Below, piece after piece: positions 45,789 through 54,304 of a DNA stretch of 64,000 nucleotides. The DNA is from Sanyastnella coralliicola (GTDB lineage Bacteria > Bacteroidota > Bacteroidia > Flavobacteriales_D > Sanyastnellaceae): contig NZ_CP132543.1 of assembly GCF_030845195.1 (NCBI RefSeq), positions 124,001-188,000 of the forward strand. The letters run 5' to 3'. The notes beneath the pieces are model-generated. The model ran no database searches, was not told the DNA's origin, and worked only from the letters and a program-made list of their open reading frames with translations. Made by a program: the position numbers and the translations under genes. The first letter of the stretch is position 1, and each line of letters begins with the position of its first letter.

Positions 45789-46573
45789 TGAGTACACGAG
45801 AACAAGAAGAAAAGAAAGACCGCAAGATCGCGGCGACGCTCTCTGGAATCTTTTTCGCGGGGATCATCGTCCTATGCTTCTTTCTTGTCGCATTCACTAT
45901 TCCTGACCCACCCCCAGGAGAAGAGTACATCGCAGTAGGAATGGCTGACTTCGGTCAAGACATTAAAGCTGGTGGTGACAATGAAACAGAGGTGCCTTCA
46001 GAAACTCCAGAAAATGTAGTGGAAGAGGAATCAGCTCAGGCTGAAGAAACACAAGTGACCGCCGCTGAAGAAGTGGTGACACAGGATGCTTCTGACGTCA
46101 GTGTTCCAACGAACACGAACCCTGAACCAGATCCAGACCCTGAACCTGTGGAGGAAGAACAACAAGTGAGCTCAGGTTTGAGCCAAGCGTTTGAACACAT
46201 GAACACCAGCGGTGGTGGCGGTTCCGACGGTTCTACTGAAGGAACAGGCAACGAAGGTGATCCACAAGGCGACATCGACGGTCTTGGCGTAGTTCAAGGC
46301 GATGGTATTGGATTCTCTTTGGGAGGACGTGGAATGGTTGGAAAACCAAAGAACGTTACACCATCGGAAGAAGGAATTGTAGTTCTCAAAATCTACGTTG
46401 ATCGTCAAGGTAACGTACTTCGTACTGATCGCGATTATGTGAAAAGTACAACCTCTAGTAACTCACTGTTCAAGCTTGCTGAAGAGGCGGCTTTGACAGC
46501 GCGATTCGAAGTGAAGAGTGATGCTCCGGCAGAGCAGAAAGGGGAGATGACCTTCCGTTTCAAATTGCAATAA
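45788..46573 (+). CDS. tonB: TonB-like energy transducer
   Basis: A 261-residue protein: a cytoplasmic start, one membrane anchor (about 17-38), a long acidic Glu/Pro/Gln linker (about 60-135, including NTNPEPDPDPEPVEEEQQ) and a Gly-rich stretch, then a TonB-C-like domain (about 190-261; EGIVVLKIYVDRQGNVLRTD and the final GEMTFRFKLQ). The linker is acidic rather than the Pro/Lys-rich type of E. coli TonB, as is common in Bacteroidota. It overlaps exbD by one base. Confidence 0.88.
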   Translation: MSTREQEEKKDRKIAATLSGIFFAGIIVLCFFLVAFTIPDPPPGEEYIAVGMADFGQDIKAGGDNETEVPSETPENVVEEESAQAEETQVTAAEEVVTQDASDVSVPTNTNPEPDPDPEPVEEEQQVSSGLSQAFEHMNTSGGGGSDGSTEGTGNEGDPQGDIDGLGVVQGDGIGFSLGGRGMVGKPKNVTPSEEGIVVLKIYVDRQGNVLRTDRDYVKSTTSSNSLFKLAEEAALTARFEVKSDAPAEQKGEMTFRFKLQ

Positions 46574-46588
46574 GAAAATATAGGGGGC

Positions 46589-47803
46589 ATGACATATAAA
46601 GAAACCCTCGATTACCTATTTCAGCAGCTGCCCATGTTTCAACGCATGGGCGCTGCTGCTTATAAGGCTGACCTCAGCAACACCATCTCGCTTTGTCAAG
46701 CGGTGGGGAATCCCCACGAAAAACTGCGGTTTGTCCATGTGGCGGGAACCAATGGTAAAGGTTCCGTTTCGCACATGACGGCCTCTGTTCTTCAAGAGGC
46801 TGGATTCAAGGTTGGTTTGTACACCTCGCCTCACCTCCGCGATTTCAGGGAGCGTATTAAGATCAACGGCGAGATGATCTCTGAAGATGCGGTCGTGTCT
46901 TTTGTTGATCGTTTCAAAGGCAGCTGGTCTTCCATTGAGCCTTCGTTTTTCGAGATTACTGTGGCCATGGCCTTCTGGTATTTCTTGGAAGAAGAAGTGG
47001 ATGTCGTGGTGCTTGAAACGGGCATGGGTGGTCGCCTCGATTCTACCAATGTTGTTCGTCCGGAAGTGAGTGTAATCACTTCCATCGGTTTTGATCATAT
47101 GCAGTTTTTGGGTGATACCATTCCTCAGATTGCCAAGGAGAAGGCCGGTATCATTAAGCCCACGGTTCCGGTGATTGTGGGTCAGCTTCAAGATGAAGCA
47201 ATGCAAGTGATGCTCGCTAGCGCGGAATCAGTTAAAGCTCCATTGTACAAGGCAGAACAAACGACGAAAATCCCTCCAAGTGATTTGGATGGGCCCTTTG
47301 TTCAAGAGAATATTCGAACGGCTTATACGTCTTTAAAAGTACTTCGCGACCGCGGTTGGGAAATCAGTTCAGATGCTGTGGTCAAGGGTTTTGCACGGGT
47401 AGTTCAGAACACCGGGTTTTTGGGACGATGGCAAGTATTGAATGAAAGTCCGTTGACTATTGCTGACTGTGCACACAACGCAGAAGGCTTGACTGGAGCA
47501 ATGAAGAAGCTTTCGCAGTATGAGTATCATAACCTGCACATCATCATAGGGGTTTCCTCCGATAAAGACTTGAGTACAGTTCTACCCTTATTTCCACAAG
47601 AGGCAAATTACTACTTCGCTGCAGCCAATATTCCACGAGCTATGCCAGCGGATGAGCTGCAAGAAAAAGCGCTAGCGTTCCGCCTGAAAGGCGAGAAATT
47701 TAGTAGCGTCAATAAAGCCTACGAAGCAGCAAGATTGTATGCCACAGACCGGGACCTGATTTATATTGGGGGAAGTGTGTTTGTGGTGGCTGAGGTGGTT
47801 TAG
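46589..47803 (+). CDS. folC: Bifunctional folylpolyglutamate synthase/dihydrofolate synthase
   Basis: A 404-residue Mur-ligase-like enzyme of folate metabolism. GTNGKGSVSHMTASVL (about 52-67) is the ATP-binding loop, LETGMGGRLDSTNVV follows, then the ITSIGFDHMQFLGDTI stretch and the C-terminal DCAHNAEGL motif. It starts 15 bases after tonB and is the last gene of the exbB operon. It contains the 13-base word at 47215 (LASAE). Confidence 0.94.
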   Translation: MTYKETLDYLFQQLPMFQRMGAAAYKADLSNTISLCQAVGNPHEKLRFVHVAGTNGKGSVSHMTASVLQEAGFKVGLYTSPHLRDFRERIKINGEMISEDAVVSFVDRFKGSWSSIEPSFFEITVAMAFWYFLEEEVDVVVLETGMGGRLDSTNVVRPEVSVITSIGFDHMQFLGDTIPQIAKEKAGIIKPTVPVIVGQLQDEAMQVMLASAESVKAPLYKAEQTTKIPPSDLDGPFVQENIRTAYTSLKVLRDRGWEISSDAVVKGFARVVQNTGFLGRWQVLNESPLTIADCAHNAEGLTGAMKKLSQYEYHNLHIIIGVSSDKDLSTVLPLFPQEANYYFAAANIPRAMPADELQEKALAFRLKGEKFSSVNKAYEAARLYATDRDLIYIGGSVFVVAEVV

Positions 47804-48102
47804 TTCAAAGATATTCTTCCAAGACTCCATATGTTGCTTTTTCGAAAGACTACAAAGAGTTGCCTATTTAATTCGACGAGGTGCGCATCGTTGATCGTTA
47901 TGTAAGGATGATGACTCACTATTCAATCAAGTAGACATTGAATATGAGCTTGTCATAACCGTGAGAATGACAAAACTGAGCCCAACAAGGAGTAGCAGCC
48001 TTGAAGCAGATAGAAAGAAAGTCATATTGAGTTCAGACATTCTTTTGGCCTTCTATTTACTCCTTGATTCAAGCAAAGTGAGCTCGTTAGGTTTGAGCAG
48101 TA
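47804..48102. other. Spacer without a supported gene
   Basis: The 299 bases between the convergent folC and the exported-protein gene hold no gene I can support. A 65-codon plus-strand frame (47961-48158) has no signal peptide, no recognisable motif and runs into the neighbouring gene. No terminator-like hairpin is evident. Confidence 0.5.
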
Positions 48103-49749
48103 TTACTCAACTACAATTTCCGTCATTCGGTATGACGATCCCACGTATGAAATGGTAAGAAGATTATTGTCAATTTTAGATAAGTAAAGATTATTCAGAG
48201 TAGGGAGTCCTTCTGAAGAATCTATGCTTATTTCCTTCGTTTGACTGTCGCCAGTGTTGAGGTCTACTTTTGTGACCACTAGGACCGCATTCTTCAATTT
48301 CAAAAGCGCATCCTGAGAGAGATAGTTGAATCTCCCTTGCTTCTTGGCGCCATTGCTTTTGTAATGAAAGACATAAAGGTCATTATCGATGATTTCACTG
48401 TTGGTGCCAAAGAAAGGCTGGATTTGGTAGGCCAGGTTGTTCTTTTTTGCTCCGCTTGGCATGGACCAACCGTTCACTGCAGTGGAATTCGTGGCTGTTT
48501 CAGTCACTTGAAGATCAAAGTATTGTTCTTTGGCAATTTCCGTAGTCCATTCAATGTCAAAATCAGAATTGAATTTGACGACATAAGAATTGCCAAAGAA
48601 AAAGTGGTTAGGAGTCGGACGACCGAAGCGAACCATCCCTTTATTCCCAAATTCCTGGCATGAAATAACTGCAAGAAATCCATCATCAGAAGTGAATTCG
48701 GCTTTTTCTACTGCGAATTCTTGAAAAAGCCCTAAAAAGTCTTCAGGCTTAATGAAACCTTCGTTCATTTCGAGTTGAGACTTTTGCGATATGTCAACGG
48801 CTTGATTTAAAAGAACAGTTCCACTGTTAATGTCAGTAATTTCGATTCCACATGCCTTCAACGTTCTGTTTTGCTCGTTTGTAAATTCGCCTACTCCTGG
48901 TTTAACAGTTAGATAAAGTCCGTCATCACTCAGGGAGCTTCCGTATGGACGTTCGAAGAGGTATCCGTCTTTGAGTCCTTCGACATTAGGGAATTTGCTC
49001 GTTTCAATTCGAAACTCATTCGATGCATTAGCAATTTTCATTTCCTTCCCACTTAATTGAGAAATCTGGTACCAAAAGAGATTACCTTCATTAGTGACGA
49101 ATTGTGGCCCCATAGGAAGTGAAACTCCTTTCAGTTGACTAATAAGGTTAAGGTTCTGGTCAAAATGTGCAACACTGTAATCTTTGGTTTTCGATGTCAT
49201 AAACATAGCCTCCTCCGGAGCTAGAGGGGCGTCTTCTGAGGCATTTCTGGCCTTGACAATTGTGTGCTGCCCATTCGGCGATGATACAGCGGTTACTTCA
49301 AGTCCAGAGAGTTTTTTCATTTTGAGGCCGGGCTGAATCAGTTGAATAGGCTCCCCAAGTGGTTCTCCTGTTGCCGGATTATGTTCTCGGGCAAGCGCAT
49401 ACGCTGCTTTTTCCGTTTTATGATATGCTTTATAAATAGTGAAGAGCTTTGAATCCGAGAAAAGGGCTGAAATAAGCTTCTGTTCCTTGTAGTCAGGGTG
49501 ATAAGCTGGCTCTGTTATGGTAGTTACTTCCGTATAACCATTCTTGCGGTCAAGAACTACAATTTGATGATCCGGATCGTCGCCTCCTTTTACCTGGTTG
49601 TAGAGGATGATATGATCTTCACTCTCTCCTAGAATTGTGCCTACGAAATCATGTTTACGGCTGATGGATTCACCAAAATTGACCGTTTGAGCTTGCAGCA
49701 TAACGGTTAAAAGACACATGATTAATGAAAGAGTCAGTTTTCGAGTCAT
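48103..49749 (-). CDS. Exported protein of unknown function
   Basis: A 548-residue protein with a signal peptide (MTRKLTLSLIMCLLTVMLQAQ). No family is recognised. The body has repeated strand-turn patterns such as DHIILYNQVKGGDDPDHQIVVLD, SKLFTIYKAYHKTEKAAYAL and NDLYVFHYKSNGAKKQ, suggesting a beta-propeller-like fold. No T9SS sorting domain is visible at its C-terminus, so it is probably periplasmic. The upstream frame to 49833 is open, but the ATG at 49749 starts the signal peptide. It stands alone, with gene-free spacers on both sides. Confidence 0.65.
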   Translation of the reverse strand: MTRKLTLSLIMCLLTVMLQAQTVNFGESISRKHDFVGTILGESEDHIILYNQVKGGDDPDHQIVVLDRKNGYTEVTTITEPAYHPDYKEQKLISALFSDSKLFTIYKAYHKTEKAAYALAREHNPATGEPLGEPIQLIQPGLKMKKLSGLEVTAVSSPNGQHTIVKARNASEDAPLAPEEAMFMTSKTKDYSVAHFDQNLNLISQLKGVSLPMGPQFVTNEGNLFWYQISQLSGKEMKIANASNEFRIETSKFPNVEGLKDGYLFERPYGSSLSDDGLYLTVKPGVGEFTNEQNRTLKACGIEITDINSGTVLLNQAVDISQKSQLEMNEGFIKPEDFLGLFQEFAVEKAEFTSDDGFLAVISCQEFGNKGMVRFGRPTPNHFFFGNSYVVKFNSDFDIEWTTEIAKEQYFDLQVTETATNSTAVNGWSMPSGAKKNNLAYQIQPFFGTNSEIIDNDLYVFHYKSNGAKKQGRFNYLSQDALLKLKNAVLVVTKVDLNTGDSQTKEISIDSSEGLPTLNNLYLSKIDNNLLTISYVGSSYRMTEIVVE

Positions 49750-50086
49750 GGTGATGAATTTAATTTGTAGTTCTTTTGAATTGAAAATAAGGCATCTCTT
49801 CAGAGAGTTCAACCGAGTGATTCGATAATTCAAGTATAAGTCACGATCTTGGAATTTCTGTTGACTCGCGTCATATTTCGCTACTCAAATTTTCAACTTT
49901 TGTTCGATACAGTTTACTGGGGCAATACAATGTTTTTTAGCTCAATTTCAGGTCCTTCGGAATTGAGGTCACTTTAGTAGAAAGTAATCAGGGCGAAATT
50001 TAGGTTCAATAAGGCGTGTCAAGCTCGGTTTACAATGTGAGTGCAATACCGTTTGGTATCCGAAATCAAGAAGCATGCACCAATCA

Positions 50087-53000
50087 TTATTTAATAATGA
50101 GCCTTCCAGATGTGTAGCTTTCTTGCGAAGTTACTTTCACAGAATAACTTCCTTTCGCTAGCGCGGAAAGGTCTAGTTGTATGATATCAGAAAGACTTAC
50201 TTGCGAGTGGACTAGTTGTCCGGTAGAGGAATAGATTTCAATAGAACGTTGGGATGCGTTTTCGAATTCTAGGACAATTTGACCTGAGCTTGGGTTTGGA
50301 TAAAGTTTGACAGTATCTGCTGAAAACTCCTCTACACCAACATACATGAAGAACTCCTCATCAGTGATGACTGAACATCCGAATTCGTTGGTGATTTCTA
50401 GCGCATAAAGTCCGTCTTCCTCTATGAATAAGACTTCACTATTTTCGCCTTCCATCGCTTCCCCGTTCAGGTACCATTGGTATGAATAACCTTCGATTTC
50501 GTCTGTGTAAAGCGTATTAAAGCCGTCAGCCGTTATTTCTAGCAATTCAGGGTTTTCGTGAACGTTGATTACTTCGTTTGTCATCGCCTGACATAGTGGA
50601 TTAGAAATTTCAAGTGAGACTTCGAATGTTGCTGGTTCATCGCTATTGATAGAGATGAATGCCTCGTTGCTTTCAACTTGACCGTCTACGGTCCAAATGT
50701 ATTCTTCTACATAAGGGTAATCATTCACCAAATCAATGACTTCACCCACACAGAAATCATTGTCTGTAGTGAAAGCTGCATGGTCATCAGAGCATTCATA
50801 GATGGTGTGCCACGTGGTATTGGTGATGATCGCAGGGTTATTGTCAAAGAAGATGTGCGCGGTGTTATTAATAATGTCTCCGGCCTGTGCATCTTCTCTT
50901 GGGGTAATGCGATACACCACGTACCCTTGACTTTCATCAAAGCAGCAAGTGCTATCTGGAAGTTGGATGTCTGCAAAGTTGAATTCTACAGCACCATCAG
51001 GCTTGACACATGTGGTAAAGTCATGTGAGCCGAAGATTGGCTGGAAGGTACTGAGGTCGAGGTGGGCAATGTCTAAGGTGTCGCGAATAATGACATTCTC
51101 TGCAGGGAAATTTCCAGTGTTTTGGAAACGAATACGGTACTCCATTTCGTCTTCTTTCAACACGAAATGATGTTGATCGATGTATCCTGGGAACTCAGTG
51201 TATTTGTCGTTCGGGTCGTAGGCACAAACAACCTCTGGATACAACGTCCAGGTATTTGTGTAGTACTCCACGTCATTTTCGTCTACCAACGTCAGCGTCA
51301 TTTCAATTGGTACGATTTGTCCGATGAGATCTACTCCTGGGCCTTCAATATGAAACTGATATAAGAGATCTTGTCCAGGTTGAGGCTCACCGTCAAGCAC
51401 CCATGAAACTACTCCCTCTTCGATGAGGTCAGGGGTTTCTGCTTCACCCCCTAATTCAGTAGCCACCAGATCGGGATTAAAGCTAATCGTGACTTCACCA
51501 TTCAATGGAATTCCTCCTGTGTTCTGCACCCAAATCCCCGGATTCATTCCATCATCGCAATGAAGGTTCGTATTCCAGATGTTGATAGGGCCTGAGACCC
51601 AGAAGTTCGCGTCTGAGTCCCATTCTACTGCTATGTTTTCTTCGATGTTTCCACATTCATCGATGACAACAGTGAAGCTTCCACCATTCGGTGCAACCCA
51701 CCCATCTTGAATCTGAACGAGGCTCACAGTGTATTCGCCAAAAGGAACGTCATTGAAGGTGAAATAGCCATCTCCATTGGTGAAGCCGACCCAATTCAAT
51801 TCTTCGATGGTGACTGACCAATTAGTTAAACCTGATTCGAGTTCGAAGAAACCTTGATTTTCGAAGAAGTTATCTCCGTCTAGGTCATGGAATACAAATC
51901 CGGAAATAGACCCTTCCCAAGCACAAGACCCATCATCACAACCGGCCTGGGGATTATAATTACATGCCGTATCATCAGTACAACCTGGATAAACACATGT
52001 TACCACACATTCTGCAGCCGGATCGTAATTACAAGATTCAGGGTCTAAACAGCCACAAGTGCCATAGCAACAGGATCCATCATCGTCAAGATAAAATGGT
52101 TCATAATTGCAGGCTGTTGGGTCTGTACATCCTTGACTGATGTTAGAAATGTAGGCCACCAGTCGTTGAGAGTTATCTGTATTCTCGCGTTGGACTAGAT
52201 CAATGTCGCCATCGAGATCAATATCAACGAAGGTTGGGTCACTTCCTAAAACCGTGTAGTCGTTGAGGAAGGTTTCTTCCTGATAAGTTCCATCGCCATT
52301 GTTTAGGAGAAGCCATGTTCCGATTTCACTGTCAGAATGAAGAATTAAATCGTCTAGACCGTCAAGGTTCCAGTCAAGAACAGTAATGTCTTCTACGCTT
52401 TCAATTTCGGTGTAAGCAATAGGGTTTTGGAAGCTGCCATCACCATTTGATATGCGAGCGAAGATTCCCGGGTCACTGTATACCGGTGTATATACGATGT
52501 CATCAAATCCATCGCCATTGATGTCGAAGAGCATGGCGAAATCATTGCCGAAATTGAAATCACTTACCACCAGCTCAAACTGGAAGTTCCCTAGGTTGCG
52601 CCAAACGTCGCATTGTCCTCCGAAATACTCTTTGTATGAGATGATGTCGTTAAGTCCGTCGTTGTCAATATCCCCGAAATTGAAGTCAAAGAAATCACCA
52701 TTGTCTGACATTAATTCATTCACGTTTGTGAAGGCCTCGTCTCCTAGGTTTTGACGGACGGTAGTCGTAGTCGTCCACTGTGTATTGTAAATCAGATCAG
52801 TGTGCTCATCACCATTAAGCTCAATAGGGTGAGGTGAATTACCGCTGATATTACCGATACTGGCATAGCCTCCTTCTTCGGTGCGGTATTTAATTCCGAT
52901 GTGTTCTGAGTCAATGTAGATGCCGTAAGGGTACACCATATCTAGGTCTCCATCGTCATCTAAGTCCAAGAAAATTGGAGTAAAGTTGTTATCTCCTGAA

Positions 53001-54250
53001 GCGCTGTGAATGCGTCGATTTTCCACTTCTAATGATTCGTCCAGGCTATACTCTTTTGGGCCAGACAGAGAGGACCGATTGAAGACGATATCCGAGGTGC
53101 CATCATTAGATAAATCTGCAACTTGATAGGTGTAGTACTCTTGTAAATCGAGATCGGTGTTTATGATTTTTCCATCAGTGAACGATTCGCCAGAATAATA
53201 CATTAGGAAGTCTGCACTGTTCATGCACGAAAACATCTCAAGCGCGGGGTCCCCATTAAAATTTCCAAAGGCGAAAATGCTTGAACCACCGTAAAGAACC
53301 GTTATGGATTCAGAAGGAGAGATATTGCCGTTTTCGTCAATGCTATGAAGGGAATATTGGCCATTACTTTTATAAAACAATTCCAAAGAGTCATCACCAT
53401 CTATATCAATCACCTGAGGAGCGCTGGCGCCGTTGTCATCTTCGAATTCTTCAGCGCTGAATGATCCATCACCATTATTGATAAACTTCCATGAAGCAGA
53501 GGGGTCAAGGGCAATGATGTCGTCTAAATCATCATTGTTTATATCTGCAATGGTGAATTCAGAACTATATAATTGAAATTCAGTGATGGAAATAGGAAAA
53601 GCGAACGATCCAATTGAATTGATTTGATGAAAAATCTCGCTGTTTGAGTTATATGACCAAATAAGATCCGGGAAGTCATCTCCATTTAAATTTCCGGAAG
53701 ACAAGTCGGTTATTGTATTTATGGCTTCTTCAAAGATCAGCTCTTGCTCGAAGAACTGTCCGTTCTGATCGTTCAATAAGGAGTAGAGCCCTGAAACGGC
53801 ACCGTTGGATATAGCAATGTCTGGGTAATCATCTTGATTGATGTCGAGCACTTCTATTGCATTAATCTCATCTAAACTCTCATTTGAAGGGATAGGCCCT
53901 AAGAAATTGGCAGACCCATCATTCGTATAAATGATCAATTGGTTTTCATAGTTGGTACCAATGATGTCGAGGTCACCATCAAGATCGAGGTCGGCCAATT
54001 CCATCAACTTGAGATTGCCTTCAATGGGAGGAAGTTTCTGGAAATTACCTGTTCCGTCTCCTAGAAATGCAACGCCCTGTGGAGCGGCAATAACGTCATT
54101 GAAGCTATCATTGTTCAAATCACCAATGACCGCATTAGAAGGTCGGAAAAGCTCGTCTAGCGACGATTCCATAAGGACTACAGAAGTGTTGAATTGAGCG
54201 AAAGAAAGCAGCGCACAACCACTCAAAAGTAATGTGAGGAAAGTTTTCAT
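50087..54250 (-). CDS. Giant FG-GAP/VCBS-repeat secreted protein with T9SS sorting domain
   Basis: A 1387-residue exported protein (signal peptide 1-18, ending LSFAQ). Residues about 20-700 are FG-GAP/VCBS repeats with calcium loops (DLDLDGDLDIIG, DINQDDYPDIAI, DLDDDGDLDMVYP and others), which should form beta-propellers. Three Cys-rich GCTD-type repeats follow (about 706-775), then an SdrD-like beta domain (SISGFVFHDLDGDNFFENQG). Next is a domain with YDPNDKYTEFPGYI and MEYRIRFQNTGNFPAENV (about 1009-1170), common in large Bacteroidota surface proteins, then an Ig/PKD-like region. The type A T9SS sorting domain (about 1313-1387) starts LYPNPSSGQIVLEF and ends GSYSVKV. It is a probable surface or adhesive protein. 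Confidence 0.88.
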   Translation of the reverse strand: MKTFLTLLLSGCALLSFAQFNTSVVLMESSLDELFRPSNAVIGDLNNDSFNDVIAAPQGVAFLGDGTGNFQKLPPIEGNLKLMELADLDLDGDLDIIGTNYENQLIIYTNDGSANFLGPIPSNESLDEINAIEVLDINQDDYPDIAISNGAVSGLYSLLNDQNGQFFEQELIFEEAINTITDLSSGNLNGDDFPDLIWSYNSNSEIFHQINSIGSFAFPISITEFQLYSSEFTIADINNDDLDDIIALDPSASWKFINNGDGSFSAEEFEDDNGASAPQVIDIDGDDSLELFYKSNGQYSLHSIDENGNISPSESITVLYGGSSIFAFGNFNGDPALEMFSCMNSADFLMYYSGESFTDGKIINTDLDLQEYYTYQVADLSNDGTSDIVFNRSSLSGPKEYSLDESLEVENRRIHSASGDNNFTPIFLDLDDDGDLDMVYPYGIYIDSEHIGIKYRTEEGGYASIGNISGNSPHPIELNGDEHTDLIYNTQWTTTTTVRQNLGDEAFTNVNELMSDNGDFFDFNFGDIDNDGLNDIISYKEYFGGQCDVWRNLGNFQFELVVSDFNFGNDFAMLFDINGDGFDDIVYTPVYSDPGIFARISNGDGSFQNPIAYTEIESVEDITVLDWNLDGLDDLILHSDSEIGTWLLLNNGDGTYQEETFLNDYTVLGSDPTFVDIDLDGDIDLVQRENTDNSQRLVAYISNISQGCTDPTACNYEPFYLDDDGSCCYGTCGCLDPESCNYDPAAECVVTCVYPGCTDDTACNYNPQAGCDDGSCAWEGSISGFVFHDLDGDNFFENQGFFELESGLTNWSVTIEELNWVGFTNGDGYFTFNDVPFGEYTVSLVQIQDGWVAPNGGSFTVVIDECGNIEENIAVEWDSDANFWVSGPINIWNTNLHCDDGMNPGIWVQNTGGIPLNGEVTISFNPDLVATELGGEAETPDLIEEGVVSWVLDGEPQPGQDLLYQFHIEGPGVDLIGQIVPIEMTLTLVDENDVEYYTNTWTLYPEVVCAYDPNDKYTEFPGYIDQHHFVLKEDEMEYRIRFQNTGNFPAENVIIRDTLDIAHLDLSTFQPIFGSHDFTTCVKPDGAVEFNFADIQLPDSTCCFDESQGYVVYRITPREDAQAGDIINNTAHIFFDNNPAIITNTTWHTIYECSDDHAAFTTDNDFCVGEVIDLVNDYPYVEEYIWTVDGQVESNEAFISINSDEPATFEVSLEISNPLCQAMTNEVINVHENPELLEITADGFNTLYTDEIEGYSYQWYLNGEAMEGENSEVLFIEEDGLYALEITNEFGCSVITDEEFFMYVGVEEFSADTVKLYPNPSSGQIVLEFENASQRSIEIYSSTGQLVHSQVSLSDIIQLDLSALAKGSYSVKVTSQESYTSGRLIIK

Positions 54251-54304
54251 AGTACAAGGTAGTACCGGGAAGGTACGAAATAATTGAAGGAGTCTCGGCC
54301 TGAA

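Noticed and set aside
45393-46573. TolQ/TolR/TolA cell-envelope system instead of ExbB/ExbD/TonB
   Set aside because: No pal or tolB is adjacent, and the third protein ends in a TonB-C-like domain; the block matches the flavobacterial ExbB-ExbD-TonB-FolC order.
47961-48158. 65-codon plus-strand frame between folC and the 548-residue exported protein
   Set aside because: It runs into the neighbouring gene, has no signal peptide, no recognisable motif and no promoter; the spacer may hold a degraded gene, but nothing supports a product.
49834-50086. Possible small gene or RNA between the two large exported-protein genes
   Set aside because: No frame with a start, motif or promoter and no stable hairpin was found in this 253-base spacer.
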